A stretch of 64,000 nt of DNA from Shewanella psychrotolerans (GCF_019457595.1 NZ_CP080419.1:868001-932000), one strand, 5' to 3'. Shown: positions 26,271-34,673, numbered from the stretch's first letter. Notes: generated by a model from the sequence alone, not told the origin. A program made the numbers and translations.

Positions 26271-26286
26271 TTATATTAATTGGTAT
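26271..26286. repeat. Possible solitary end of the MITE family
   Basis: TTATATTAATTGGTAT differs by one base from the terminal inverted repeat of the 48810-49076 element (TTATACTAATTGGTAT). Only the terminus is present, and a 16-base match is weak evidence. Confidence 0.3.
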
Positions 26287-26321
26287 TATTAATGAGAGTC
26301 ATTGTTGACTGGAGAACTCAC

Positions 26322-26645
26322 ATGCGAGTGCTAGCATTGTGTATTAGTTTATTTTTTGTTGCAGTGGTTCATTCAGGTCAAGTGGTTGTTCGCAAGTCGA
26401 GTGAACCGTTTGATGCGTTTGCAGTTAGGGATAAGGTTCTTAAAGACCATCAATGGCAAGAGATGTTGCGAATGCAGCAGCAGATCAAAATTTTGCAAGC
26501 GCTACCTACAGGCTGCGTAGCTATATCAGTTCCCTATCGTCATTTTCGTTGTGGTGGTTATTACTATCGCCCTTACGGCTATCCAAGTGCTCGATCTGGT
26601 GTTGACGAGGTATATATTCAGGTAGATCCACCGTTAAATAAATAA
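26322..26645 (+). CDS. Small secreted protein of unknown function
   Basis: A 107-aa protein with a signal peptide (MRVLALCISLFFVAVVHSG, cleavage near residue 19). The mature part has a short charged helix (WQEMLRMQQQIKILQAL), then a Cys pair around PTGC...FRCGGYYYRPYGY that could form a disulfide, and an aromatic, Gly-rich middle. I do not recognise a family. ATG at 26322 is chosen because GGAG lies 7 bases before it; frames starting at 26280 or 26292 lack that and would bury the signal peptide. Confidence 0.7.
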   Translation: MRVLALCISLFFVAVVHSGQVVVRKSSEPFDAFAVRDKVLKDHQWQEMLRMQQQIKILQALPTGCVAISVPYRHFRCGGYYYRPYGYPSARSGVDEVYIQVDPPLNK

Positions 26646-26737
26646 GGTTGTTAATATTTTGTAACGCTTTGATGAGGCGAAAGCCAAGTTACTGCCTTAT
26701 GATAGATTTTATGATGTGATCGTAAAGGTTCGCTATT

Positions 26738-27895
26738 ATGAGGTCAATAATATGTTTATTCGCTTTACTTCTGCTCATACAAGGGTGCGCATCTTCGACA
26801 TCAGAAACTCCCATTGACAATGTAGAACAGTATTTTTTGGATGCTCATTTTTCCCCCGTTGACGACCTTATTCAGCCGCAGGAGCTTTTCTCTCTATCTC
26901 CTCAGATCACAGAGACATTAAGGCAAGATTTTCAAAATAGTCGCAGGTCTAGAGATTACACTATGGCAAATCGTTGGTTGGCTAATTACATCAATGCCAG
27001 TAACGGTGGATTTATATATCAAGATAATGTTACCCGTATTGCTCAAGAAACCTTTAGTGATAGAGCGGGGAACTGCCTATCTTTAGTTTTACTTACAGCT
27101 GCTTTGGCTGAAGTACTCGATGTAAATGTAGAGTTTCAAGAGGTAGAAGTTCCGCCTGTTTGGGGCAAGCATGGAAACTTTTATTTGGTTAACGGTCATA
27201 TCAATTTACGTTTAATCCCCAGAGAAACCAGTGATACCTATTTAGTCTCTAAAGATGCAATCCAAATTGATTTCTTACCAGAAAGAAGCATGCGCGGATA
27301 TGCCACAAAACGCATAGATAAAACCACGGTCATGGCCATGTTCTTTAATAACATTGCCGCGGAATCTTTGGTTGATGGCAAGTATAACCTAGCCTACGCC
27401 TATATTAAGCAGAGCTTATTATTAAAGCCTGAATTTGTGTCTGCGCTGAATACGTTAGCGATCTTATATCGTCATAAAGGGCTAGATAGCGATGCGGAAA
27501 CGGTTTACAAGTTAGCTTTATCTCAGAGTAGCGAAGACTTAACGACGCTATATAATTATGCGGTGTTATTGTCGAGTCAGCAGCGATTAGACGAATGGGC
27601 TGAAGTTCATAAAACACTTGAGCTTGCGAGGATTCGTAATCCTTACTATTACTACGATATGGCGCAACAAGCATATTTTGACCGTGAGTATCAAACTGCA
27701 TTAACTTGGTATAAACGAGCGGTTGAGAAGGCCAATTATCGTCATGAGTTTTACTTCGGTTTATCGCAAGTGTACTGGGCGACAGGGGATGAGCGTAAGG
27801 CTCAATTAAATCTTGAAAAGGCATTAGCCTTAACTGAGGATAAGATGAATAAACGTCGTTACCAGTCAAAATTACATGCGATGAAAAACCATTAA
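26738..27895 (+). CDS. Lipoprotein with transglutaminase-like and TPR domains
   Basis: A 385-aa protein with a lipoprotein signal (LIQGC, Cys 17). Residues ~85-180 resemble a transglutaminase-like cysteine peptidase fold, with a plausible triad C113 (AGNCLS), H154 (NGHINL) and D178 (IQIDFL). Residues ~205-375 hold at least four TPR units (AAESLVDGKYNLAYAYIKQS, LNTLAILYRHKGLDSDAETVY, AQQAYFDREYQTALTWYKRA, ...GDERKAQLNLEKALA). The combination suggests a periplasm-facing enzyme or scaffold; function unknown. The gene is monocistronic, downstream of the secreted-protein gene. Confidence 0.8.
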   Translation: MRSIICLFALLLLIQGCASSTSETPIDNVEQYFLDAHFSPVDDLIQPQELFSLSPQITETLRQDFQNSRRSRDYTMANRWLANYINASNGGFIYQDNVTRIAQETFSDRAGNCLSLVLLTAALAEVLDVNVEFQEVEVPPVWGKHGNFYLVNGHINLRLIPRETSDTYLVSKDAIQIDFLPERSMRGYATKRIDKTTVMAMFFNNIAAESLVDGKYNLAYAYIKQSLLLKPEFVSALNTLAILYRHKGLDSDAETVYKLALSQSSEDLTTLYNYAVLLSSQQRLDEWAEVHKTLELARIRNPYYYYDMAQQAYFDREYQTALTWYKRAVEKANYRHEFYFGLSQVYWATGDERKAQLNLEKALALTEDKMNKRRYQSKLHAMKNH

Positions 27896-28822
27896 TGGTT
27901 AACATCTTTGATGCTCGTTTTTAGCATAGGCGTTTGAACTTAAGTTATATTTTTTGATGGCTTTAACGGGGCTTACTAACGTAAATCGATGGATAGAGCC
28001 ATAGCGTGTTGAGGCTTCTCTCCGCCTCAATTCTCTTTGAATAGTTTGCTTTCTGTTTAGTTAGTATTGAATACTACTCTGCAGACGGTTTAGCATTGAT
28101 CTGCTTGATCCCCTTATTTATCTGTTAGGTTAACTCATTGTCAAAGGTGGCTGTTTTTCGTTGTGCTGGCGCAAATATTTGATGCTCAGACACTGGGGAA
28201 CTCGTATCTACTCTGTGTTGTAATAGCGCTTTATAATAAGCAAACATTCGCCTTTATAATACAACCGCTTCGACACGTTTGGTAAACAGCATTAATACCT
28301 GGCTGCGTTGGCGGGGCCGCCATCAGTTTAAAATCCTCACTCAAATATCAGGTCGCATTTTGAAGCCCATTTAGCGATAAATGAGCCAAGTCGGTAACGG
28401 GTTTCTTGCGGCGCAGGATTGGCTAAATGACTGAATTGTCGAAACTCTTAGCATAATAAAAACAGTAAACATATCATTAGTCGTTTAGGCAATCCTTTGT
28501 GGTTGCTTACAGTCAGTGTGTATCTATATTTTGCGCGTGTCGAAGATTTTTCCGCTGCATGAGTGATTTGATGTGGCGTAATATAGCTAAACTTGGCGGC
28601 CATGTTGGTTTTGTTGTTGTGTTTAACGGGTTGGGAACGCTCGTTGGGATAAGCATTTTTGTAATTAAATAAATATAATTTCATATAATAACAATATGTT
28701 ATTTTATGTTTGTTAAATTTATCAATGTTTGATTGCAATGGTAGCCAATACTGGATAAATTGAAAGAAGTAGTGCAATAGAGAGACTTTTATTTAATCGT
28801 TAGCCGGAGTTTAAACGTTACC
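27896..28822. other. 927-base gene-poor region before aroG
   Basis: No convincing gene. A 109-codon minus-strand frame (28448-28777) has unnatural composition and no ribosome binding site. The region contains a TTGAGGC / GCCTCAA stem-loop (28009-28030) and locally higher GC around 28300-28330. On the minus strand a short MALSIDLR-like opening followed by stops (around 27975-28005) resembles the start of an IS630-type transposase, but this is only eight residues. It may hold decayed mobile DNA plus the aroG promoter. Confidence 0.4.
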
Positions 28823-29881
28823 ATGTATTATCAAAATGATGATGTTCGCATCAATAAAATTAAAGAGTTATTACCTCCTGTCGCGATACTTGAGCGATTC
28901 CCGGCTACCGAAAATGCATCTGCGACGGTATTTAACGCACGAAAAAATATTCATGAACTATTAAAGCATCGTGATGATCGGTTGTTAGTTGTGATAGGCC
29001 CTTGTTCAATTCATGATCCTAAAGCTGCTTTAGAGTATGGCCAGCGTTTGGTCGGTTTACGTGAGCAATATAAGGATCAGTTAGAGATTGTCATGCGTGT
29101 TTATTTTGAAAAACCCCGCACGACAGTTGGCTGGAAAGGGCTAATTAATGATCCGTATATGGATAATAGTTTTAAACTCAATGATGGATTGAGAACAGCA
29201 CGTAAATTGTTACTTGACCTCAATGATATTGGTGTTCCAACTGCTGGTGAGTTTTTAGATATGATCACGCCCCAGTATGTGGCTGACTTAATGTGCTGGG
29301 GAGCAATTGGTGCTCGGACCACTGAATCACAAGTGCATCGAGAGTTAGCTTCGGGTTTATCTTGTCCTGTAGGTTTTAAAAATGGAACCGATGGGACAAT
29401 TAAAGTTGCTATCGATGCTATCGGTGCAGCCAGTGCACCCCATCATTTTTTATCTGTGACTAAATATGGACATTCAGCGATTGTGTCAACCAAGGGAAAT
29501 CCAGATTGCCATATTATTTTACGCGGTGGTAAGCAGCCTAATTACAGCGCGCAAGATGTTGATGCGATTCAAGAGCAATTAATTCAGGTGGGCCTACCTG
29601 CAAATATTATGGTCGACTTTAGTCATGCTAACAGTAGTAAGCAGTTTAAGAATCAGATGCTAGTTGCCGATGATGTTGCAGGTCAAATTAGTGCTGGTAA
29701 TCGGTCTATTTTTGGCGTCATGGTTGAGAGTCACCTTGTTGAGGGACGTCAAGATTATGTTGAAGGTCAGCCATTATGTTATGGTCAAAGTATCACCGAT
29801 GCTTGTATCGGTTGGGAAGATACAGAAAAGCTATTAGCGGTGCTGAGTAATAGTATTATTAAACGCAGAAGAGCTTTGTAA
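28823..29881 (+). CDS. aroG: 3-deoxy-7-phosphoheptulonate synthase, AroG type
   Basis: A 352-aa enzyme that condenses phosphoenolpyruvate and erythrose 4-phosphate, the first step of aromatic amino acid synthesis. It is nearly collinear with E. coli AroG (350 aa): MYYQNDDVRINKIKELLPPV, LLVVIGPCSIHDP, EKPRTTVGWKGLINDP, GARTTESQVHRELASGL, VDFSHANSSKQF and DACIGWEDT. By overall likeness it is the phenylalanine-sensitive form; the feedback specificity is not proven by inspection. No clear TyrR box was found upstream. A short stem-loop terminator follows. Confidence 0.94.
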   Translation: MYYQNDDVRINKIKELLPPVAILERFPATENASATVFNARKNIHELLKHRDDRLLVVIGPCSIHDPKAALEYGQRLVGLREQYKDQLEIVMRVYFEKPRTTVGWKGLINDPYMDNSFKLNDGLRTARKLLLDLNDIGVPTAGEFLDMITPQYVADLMCWGAIGARTTESQVHRELASGLSCPVGFKNGTDGTIKVAIDAIGAASAPHHFLSVTKYGHSAIVSTKGNPDCHIILRGGKQPNYSAQDVDAIQEQLIQVGLPANIMVDFSHANSSKQFKNQMLVADDVAGQISAGNRSIFGVMVESHLVEGRQDYVEGQPLCYGQSITDACIGWEDTEKLLAVLSNSIIKRRRAL

Positions 29882-29886
29882 CAAAG

Positions 29887-29914
29887 ATAAAAGGAAGCGT
29901 AAGCTTCCTTTTAT
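29887..29914. terminator. Bidirectional terminator between aroG and the small gene at 29933
   Basis: Stem ATAAAAGGAAGC / GCTTCCTTTTAT with loop GTAA, a 12-bp perfect pair. Confidence 0.85.
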
Positions 29915-29932
29915 TAAATTAGCTTACAGTCG

Positions 29933-30109
29933 TTATATTAACTTCTGTTTTACCAAATATTCATTTGCTTTTGCGAGACTACCAAAAGACGATATCAAGT
30001 TGTTTTGCCCTTTTTGTTGAATTTCTGGGCTATTCGATTCTGTCATCATCCATACCCAAGTTTGTATTAACGGCAATGGTGGGTATTTTGCTTCAGATGA
30101 TTGTGGCAT
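29933..30109 (-). CDS. Small protein of 58 residues, unknown function
   Basis: Read by eye from the minus strand: ATG at 30109 is preceded by AAAGGAAG at 5-base spacing, and the frame runs 58 codons to TAA at 29933. The product starts MPQSSEAKYPPLPLIQTWVW and continues MMTESNSPEI, QQKGQNNLI, SSFGSLAKANEYLVKQKLI. It has a proline/aromatic N-terminal half and a helical, mildly basic C-terminal half with FGSLAKANEYL typical of a folded small domain. It ends at a shared terminator with aroG. The sequence composition is protein-like. I recognise no family. Confidence 0.7.
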   Translation of the reverse strand: MPQSSEAKYPPLPLIQTWVWMMTESNSPEIQQKGQNNLISSFGSLAKANEYLVKQKLI

Positions 30110-30680
30110 ATCGGCTTCCTTTAACTATATGGGGTTATTCCCGATGTCATACTCGCTAAGGTTAAGCAGCCTTAGCGACAAGTGCAGATTACCAAAATAT
30201 ATATAAAGAGATAACAACAATTCATCTCATTTGAGCATATTTGGTAAATTATTCACTCTATTCTAGTTCTTTTTTATCGTTTTTTACACAAAATGTAGAA
30301 CTAAAGTGCTACTCGATATGTCTGGGGAATCTGTTTACTAGGAGTTGATTGTTGTTACTGACATATGATCACAGTTTGAGTTTTAGCTCAGCGTTAAAGT
30401 AAGTTATCTGTTCTTGGAATCACTAATGTTGAAAGTCACTGAAAGGACTAGTTTAAGGTCGAGGGCTGTACAGAGTTAAGCGTAATTAGTTTCTTGGTTT
30501 TAATCATATTAGACAACAAGATTAATCTCTTGTTTAGGTTAGTATTACCAATTAGGTAGGAGCTTGATTCAGAGTGACTAAGACACAGACACTCAAGTTG
30601 GGATAGGTTCAATTTTTCTAACTATTATCAGATGTAAGCCTTGGGGCGATCTGTATTTTGTTTTTTTACATGGAGTAATT
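30110..30680. other. 571-base intergenic region
   Basis: AT-rich and without a credible protein gene. It contains a CGCTAAGG / CCTTAGCG stem-loop (30153-30176) without a T tract, near the start of the small minus-strand gene. Nothing resembling the MITE or stem-loop repeats of the window was found, and a small RNA cannot be excluded. Confidence 0.4.
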
Positions 30681-32459
30681 ATGCGCCCCACACTGTATTT
30701 TGATGGTCCAATTGATAAATTAAACTGGCATGTTCTTAAGTTGCTTTGGCCCTACTTATTAGAGTTTAAGGGACGAGTGGTGTTAGCTTTGCTATGTTTG
30801 GTTATCGCTAAGATAGCCAGCGTCGGGTTACCATTCATACTCAAGTCTTTAGTCGATACCTTAAGTGTTGCATCTACTGAGCAGATGATTAGTGTTCCTA
30901 TTGCGCTTGTTGTTGCCTATGGCGGAATGCGTTTACTCAATACTGTGATTTCCGAGGTGAGAGATACGCTGTTTGGTCGTGTAACAGAGCGTGCGATTCG
31001 TCGTCTAGGCCTTTCCGTATTCGAGCACCTGCACAGGCTGGATTTAGCGTTTCATTTAGAGCGCCGAACAGGTGGTTTATCTCGTGATATCGAACGAGGC
31101 ACTAGTGGCGTGAGTTTCTTAATGCGTTTTATGGTGTTTAATATTGTGCCAACTATGTTGGAGATAGCCTTAGTCGTGGGCATTTTGTTTTACAATTATG
31201 GGGTTCTTTTTGCGCTTATCACTTTAGGTGCGGTTACCGCTTATATTTTGTTTTCAGTTGTTGCGACAGAATGGCGTACTGAATTTGTTCGAGAGGCCGC
31301 ACGCGCTGATTCGCAATCTAATACGCGAGCAATAGATAGTTTGTTGAACTACGAAACCGTAAAGTATTTTAATAATGAAACCTATGAATCTGAAAAGTAT
31401 GACCAGACCTTAGAGGCTTGGGAGAGTGCTAAACGTAGCAACCGCTTATCCTTATTTGCATTAAATGCAGGCCAAGCGCTCATTATTTCGTTGGCAATGA
31501 CGATGATGCTTGCTCTTGCCGCAAAACATGTGAGTGAAGGAGCTATGACCATTGGTGATTTTGTTCTCATTAATGCCTTCATGATGCAATTGTTTATGCC
31601 TCTTAATTTTTTAGGGTTTGTCTACCGAGAGATCCGAGGAGCCTTGGCTAATATTGAACGTATGTTCTCGTTGTTGGATAGAGAACCTAAAATCCAAGAT
31701 AGCACTGATGCGAGCAGCCCAGAGATACTCCGAGGTGGGTTACGTTTTGACAATATCAGCTTTAATTATGATGGACGGATGATCCTCAATGATGTGAGTT
31801 TTGAATTACCGCCAGGGAAGAAAGTCGCCATTGTCGGCGATAGCGGCGCAGGTAAGTCGACGATAGTTAAATTACTGTTTCGTTTTTATGAGGCGCAGCA
31901 GGGATACATATGTATAGACAACTACAATATTTGCTCTTTAACCCAAAATGCCTTACGCCAAGCAATTGCGATAGTACCTCAAGATACCGTGCTATTTAAC
32001 GATTCATTGCTTGAAAATATTCGTTATGGCTCACCTCATGCTTCTGATGAGGAGGTGAATAAGGCTATTAAAATGGCACATCTCTCAGGATTTATTGCAC
32101 AACTTAATGATGGCTGGCATACCAAAGTCGGTGAGCGAGGTTTAAAGTTGTCAGGAGGAGAGAAGCAAAGAGTGGCAATTGCAAGGGCGATATTGAAGGG
32201 CTCTCCTTTATTGGTGTTTGACGAGGCAACCTCATCACTCGACAGTCATTCTGAGCAGGCAATACTTAAAGCGTTAAAAGAGATGGCTAAAGGACATACA
32301 AGTTTAGTGATCGCTCACAGGCTATCTACGGTAGTCGATGCCGATCAAATTTTAGTGTTAAGTCAGGGGAAGATTGTTGAGCGAGGAGATCATCATAGCT
32401 TGTTAAAAGCTGGGGGGGTGTATCACAAGCTATGGACCGTCCAGAATCAGCATCAATGA
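30681..32459 (+). CDS. Atm1/HMT-type ABC exporter (fused membrane and ATPase domains)
   Basis: A 592-aa half-transporter. The first ~330 residues are an ABC membrane domain with six helices. The ATPase domain has Walker A GDSGAGKST, Q-loop IAIVPQDTVLFNDS, signature LSGGEKQR, Walker B LLVFDEATSSLD and the switch His (IAHRLST). The N-terminal sequence and domain pattern (RTGGLSRDIERGTSGVSFLMRF) are those of the Atm1/ABCB7 group, which exports glutathione-linked sulfur or metal compounds. TGGAG precedes the start. It forms a homodimer. No partner gene adjoins it. Confidence 0.92.
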   Translation: MRPTLYFDGPIDKLNWHVLKLLWPYLLEFKGRVVLALLCLVIAKIASVGLPFILKSLVDTLSVASTEQMISVPIALVVAYGGMRLLNTVISEVRDTLFGRVTERAIRRLGLSVFEHLHRLDLAFHLERRTGGLSRDIERGTSGVSFLMRFMVFNIVPTMLEIALVVGILFYNYGVLFALITLGAVTAYILFSVVATEWRTEFVREAARADSQSNTRAIDSLLNYETVKYFNNETYESEKYDQTLEAWESAKRSNRLSLFALNAGQALIISLAMTMMLALAAKHVSEGAMTIGDFVLINAFMMQLFMPLNFLGFVYREIRGALANIERMFSLLDREPKIQDSTDASSPEILRGGLRFDNISFNYDGRMILNDVSFELPPGKKVAIVGDSGAGKSTIVKLLFRFYEAQQGYICIDNYNICSLTQNALRQAIAIVPQDTVLFNDSLLENIRYGSPHASDEEVNKAIKMAHLSGFIAQLNDGWHTKVGERGLKLSGGEKQRVAIARAILKGSPLLVFDEATSSLDSHSEQAILKALKEMAKGHTSLVIAHRLSTVVDADQILVLSQGKIVERGDHHSLLKAGGVYHKLWTVQNQHQ

Positions 32460-32474
32460 TAATCTTATGTGCTT

Positions 32475-32742
32475 TATACCAATGAGCTGATCACTCAGCG
32501 AGGATGTAGGGAAGATGCAAGACCTTGTGGTTTGCAACGAGTGAAGGGCATACTTGTTCTAGGCTCAAACTCGTTAACACAGTATCAAAAGTACTATAAC
32601 TCGCCTGTTAGGCGTGTTTTTACCTTCCGACTTATGCGTTGAGTGGTCTCACAAGGGAACAAGCACTCCATCATAAATTAGCTTTGAAGGAGTTGCCAAA
32701 AAACACGCTCAGTAGAACAATTTCTGATACTGATGAGTATAA
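32475..32742. mobile_element. MITE, copy A (~268 bp)
   Basis: This stretch aligns along its whole length, in inverted orientation, with 48810-49076. Shared blocks include CAACGAGTGAAG-GGCATA, CAAACTCGTTAACACAG, CTCGCCTGTTAGGCGTGTTT, CTCACAAGGGA and GTTGCCAAAAAACACGCT. The ends begin ATACCAAT...TGATCnCTCAGCG and close with the inverse motif, so the element has terminal inverted repeats. No transposase is inside. This copy is more diverged than copy B and has short deletions near its left end. Its right part runs in frame into the gene at 32819. Confidence 0.82.
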
Positions 32743-32818
32743 ATGCTGGTTAATTAAGTTCTTGTTCAGGTTGCAGCTGCATAATAAGTTGAAGGCAAAA
32801 TGCAACGAGAATATATCG

Positions 32819-33082
32819 ATGAAAAATATACCAATTCATGCGAGCATTGAGGGTCAGCACGCCACCGTAGATACTGACTGGTTAGCTATTATGGCTACAT
32901 TAAAAAAGCGTGGCTTAGAGCAAGAAGAACTTATGTTGGTATACGCGCAATTAACTTCCTATCTGCGGGTGACAACCAGAGGACTGACTTTGTCAAAGAT
33001 TGTTGGTGATACATCAATTGAAGGAGTAACGAGAGAGCCAAAGATATCTTCGCAGGATTTTATAGGTATGGTTAGCCCTTAG
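32819..33082 (+). CDS. Small protein of unknown function, next to MITE copy A
   Basis: An 87-aa protein starting MKNIPIHASIEGQ. It has a helical middle (DWLAIMATLKKRGLEQEELMLVYAQL) and a C-terminal TSIEGVTREP segment. No family recognised. The frame is open upstream to 32639, but that extra part is MITE copy A sequence and a short linker, so the ATG at 32819 is taken; only a weak ACGAG stands before it. Its stop overlaps that of the convergent gene at 33079 by 3 bases (33080-33082 and 33079-33081). Moderately sure it is a gene, unsure of the start. Confidence 0.5.
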   Translation: MKNIPIHASIEGQHATVDTDWLAIMATLKKRGLEQEELMLVYAQLTSYLRVTTRGLTLSKIVGDTSIEGVTREPKISSQDFIGMVSP

Positions 33083-33288
33083 GCTGACTTGGAGGTATTA
33101 ATCAGTCTCCAGCCATCACAAAGTAGGCTTAACTTCATGTTGTTTGGCTCATAAGGGGTTAGGCGAATTATTTCACCGCCTTTAAAGCAGATTGTTTCAC
33201 CTTCGATCACGGTTAATCGGTCGCAATTTTGGCAGCTCACCGATAACGGTTTGCTTTTACTTCCCGATCCAAAAAATGAATCACTCAC
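33079..33288 (-). CDS. Small protein with a CxxC pair, unknown function
   Basis: A 69-aa protein. GTG start supported by AAGGAG 8 bases before. CQNC (residues 19-22) plus a further Cys at ~34 and ~57 may bind zinc or form a disulfide; the rest is a compact beta-rich pattern (LTVIEGETICFKGGEIIRL, MKLSLLCDGWRLI). No family recognised. It converges with the 32819 gene, with overlapping stops. Confidence 0.65.
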   Translation of the reverse strand: MSDSFFGSGSKSKPLSVSCQNCDRLTVIEGETICFKGGEIIRLTPYEPNNMKLSLLCDGWRLINTSKSA

Positions 33289-33399
33289 CAGTAGTTCTCC
33301 TTACTTTAAACCTTGGGCTAATAGCGCCCCCTATTCCATGCATTGCTAATGTAATAGAGTTTAGCCCATAAATCTAGGGCTATCTAGATTAATATTTAG

Positions 33400-33933
33400 C
33401 TACTCATTATTGTTGCTTGAACTTGCACCGTATTGGGTTCGGATCAAGCTTACTGCACCATTTTGGGGGATTGAGACAATGAATAAATTGTCATATTCGC
33501 CTTCTGATAACATTGGTATTTTCGGCCCCCCTAAAGCTTTTATTATCAGAGGAACCGTATTCGAGTGTCCCGCGATGATAATGTTGCCATCGTGCTGTTT
33601 CACTTTTGCTACGACTTGTTGAATATGTTGGTTAATATCGTTTGTCGCTGGCATTATTAGCAACGGAATTTTTTGCGCATTAGTGATTGGTTCCAAGGTT
33701 TCTTTTGTTCGCGCGAACTGAGTACTTATTGCGAGTGTTAGCTCCGTTTTTGCTAACGTTTTTGCAAGCTGTCTCGCTCTAATCTTCCCTGCTTCAGTAA
33801 GACTCGGATCTTGTCGTTCTGTCGATTTTTCAGCATGCCTAACTAAGATAACGCTTTTCGTTATAGCGTCCTGCGCGGCGGATGTCGCGCTAAAGCATAA
33901 TGCTGCAATTATAAAAATACCAATCAGTCGCAT
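33400..33933 (-). CDS. Periplasmic histidine phosphatase-family protein
   Basis: A 177-aa protein with a Sec signal (MRLIGIFIIAALCFSATSA) and a histidine-phosphatase domain: LVRHAEKS carries the catalytic His, QFARTKETLEPI the conserved Arg region and IIAGHSNTVPLI the second His. Smaller than SixA-like or phosphoglycerate mutase forms but with the full core. ATG at 33933 is taken because the frame upstream (to 34014) would place the signal peptide internally. Substrate unknown. Confidence 0.85.
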   Translation of the reverse strand: MRLIGIFIIAALCFSATSAAQDAITKSVILVRHAEKSTERQDPSLTEAGKIRARQLAKTLAKTELTLAISTQFARTKETLEPITNAQKIPLLIMPATNDINQHIQQVVAKVKQHDGNIIIAGHSNTVPLIIKALGGPKIPMLSEGEYDNLFIVSIPQNGAVSLIRTQYGASSSNNNE

Positions 33934-34091
33934 TGTCGTGGCTTCATTACTATGGCAACTGTCGCAGTATACCCTAGTCTGGGGGGAAATTCGAATAATT
34001 GTGATGAATTTCACACTTTTGTCTAAAGCTGTTTGAAAAATGGTCGATAATAGAAGATGGGCGATCGGCTGTTATGTTGAGAGAGGAAGTT

Positions 34092-34673
34092 ATGCAAATT
34101 CAAAATCACGGTGGGGCTGTATCTGAGGTTGCTCGTCAAAAATCAGAAACCACATCGAATCATGGGCAGCAGGTCTCTGAGGTTGCCAAAAATAAGACTG
34201 CTTTAGCTGCAAGTAAGCACTTGATGAATTCTGCTATCTTATCTGCTCAACAAGAAGTCAATTTGAGTTCAGGTAATGAGCCGATGCGCTTGCTATATAA
34301 AGCGGCTATTGAGGCGATAAATGAAGAGTTGGCACCTATTATGGGTGAGCGAGCAATCGAAACTGCCGCAGAACAAGGTGTTGATACTTCCCCTGAAGCA
34401 ACTGCTGACCGTATTGTTAGCTTTGCGACTCAATTTTTTGCCATTCATCAAGAACAAAATCGTGGTATGTCGTTTGATGAGCAGCTCAGTTCCTTTATGG
34501 ATGTTATTGGCGGTGCGATCGATCAGGGATTTGATGAAGCAAAAGACATTTTGTCTGGTCTCAAAGTTCTCGAGGGTGATATTGCAGATGGTGTCGAGCA
34601 AACCTACGGATTAGTGCAGGAAGGTTTGATGGCATTTCGAGACAGCTTTACTACAGATAAAGAGCCTGAGTAA
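34092..34673 (+). CDS. DUF5610 family protein
   Basis: A 193-aa acidic protein with a helical C-terminal region: LLYKAAIEAINEELAPIMGERAIE, DRIVSFATQFFAIHQEQNRGM, FDEAKDILSGLKVLEGDIADGVEQTYGLVQEGL (cited in part). This pattern matches DUF5610, often seen as the C-terminal domain of larger proteins. The N-terminal ~50 residues are Ser/Thr/Lys-rich and low complexity and contain a short duplicated motif (VSEVARQK / VSEVAKNK). ATG at 34092 has AGAGGAAG before it. Function unknown. Confidence 0.78.
   Translation: MQIQNHGGAVSEVARQKSETTSNHGQQVSEVAKNKTALAASKHLMNSAILSAQQEVNLSSGNEPMRLLYKAAIEAINEELAPIMGERAIETAAEQGVDTSPEATADRIVSFATQFFAIHQEQNRGMSFDEQLSSFMDVIGGAIDQGFDEAKDILSGLKVLEGDIADGVEQTYGLVQEGLMAFRDSFTTDKEPE

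Noticed and set aside
28500..28660. Possible integron attC site or other recombination site
   Set aside because: A GTTTAAC-like motif occurs, but no paired core sites or folded attC structure and no cassette gene were found.
28448..28777. A 109-codon minus-strand frame upstream of aroG
   Set aside because: AT-driven composition, no ribosome binding site and no family likeness; probably a chance frame in a gene-poor stretch.
29965..30159. A 64-codon plus-strand frame opposite the small gene at 29933
   Set aside because: The minus strand has a better ribosome binding site and a more protein-like product; the plus-strand frame is its shadow.
30153..30176. Stem-loop CGCTAAGG / CCTTAGCG as a terminator
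   Set aside because: No T tract on either strand and no gene ending at it; left only as a note on the intergenic region.
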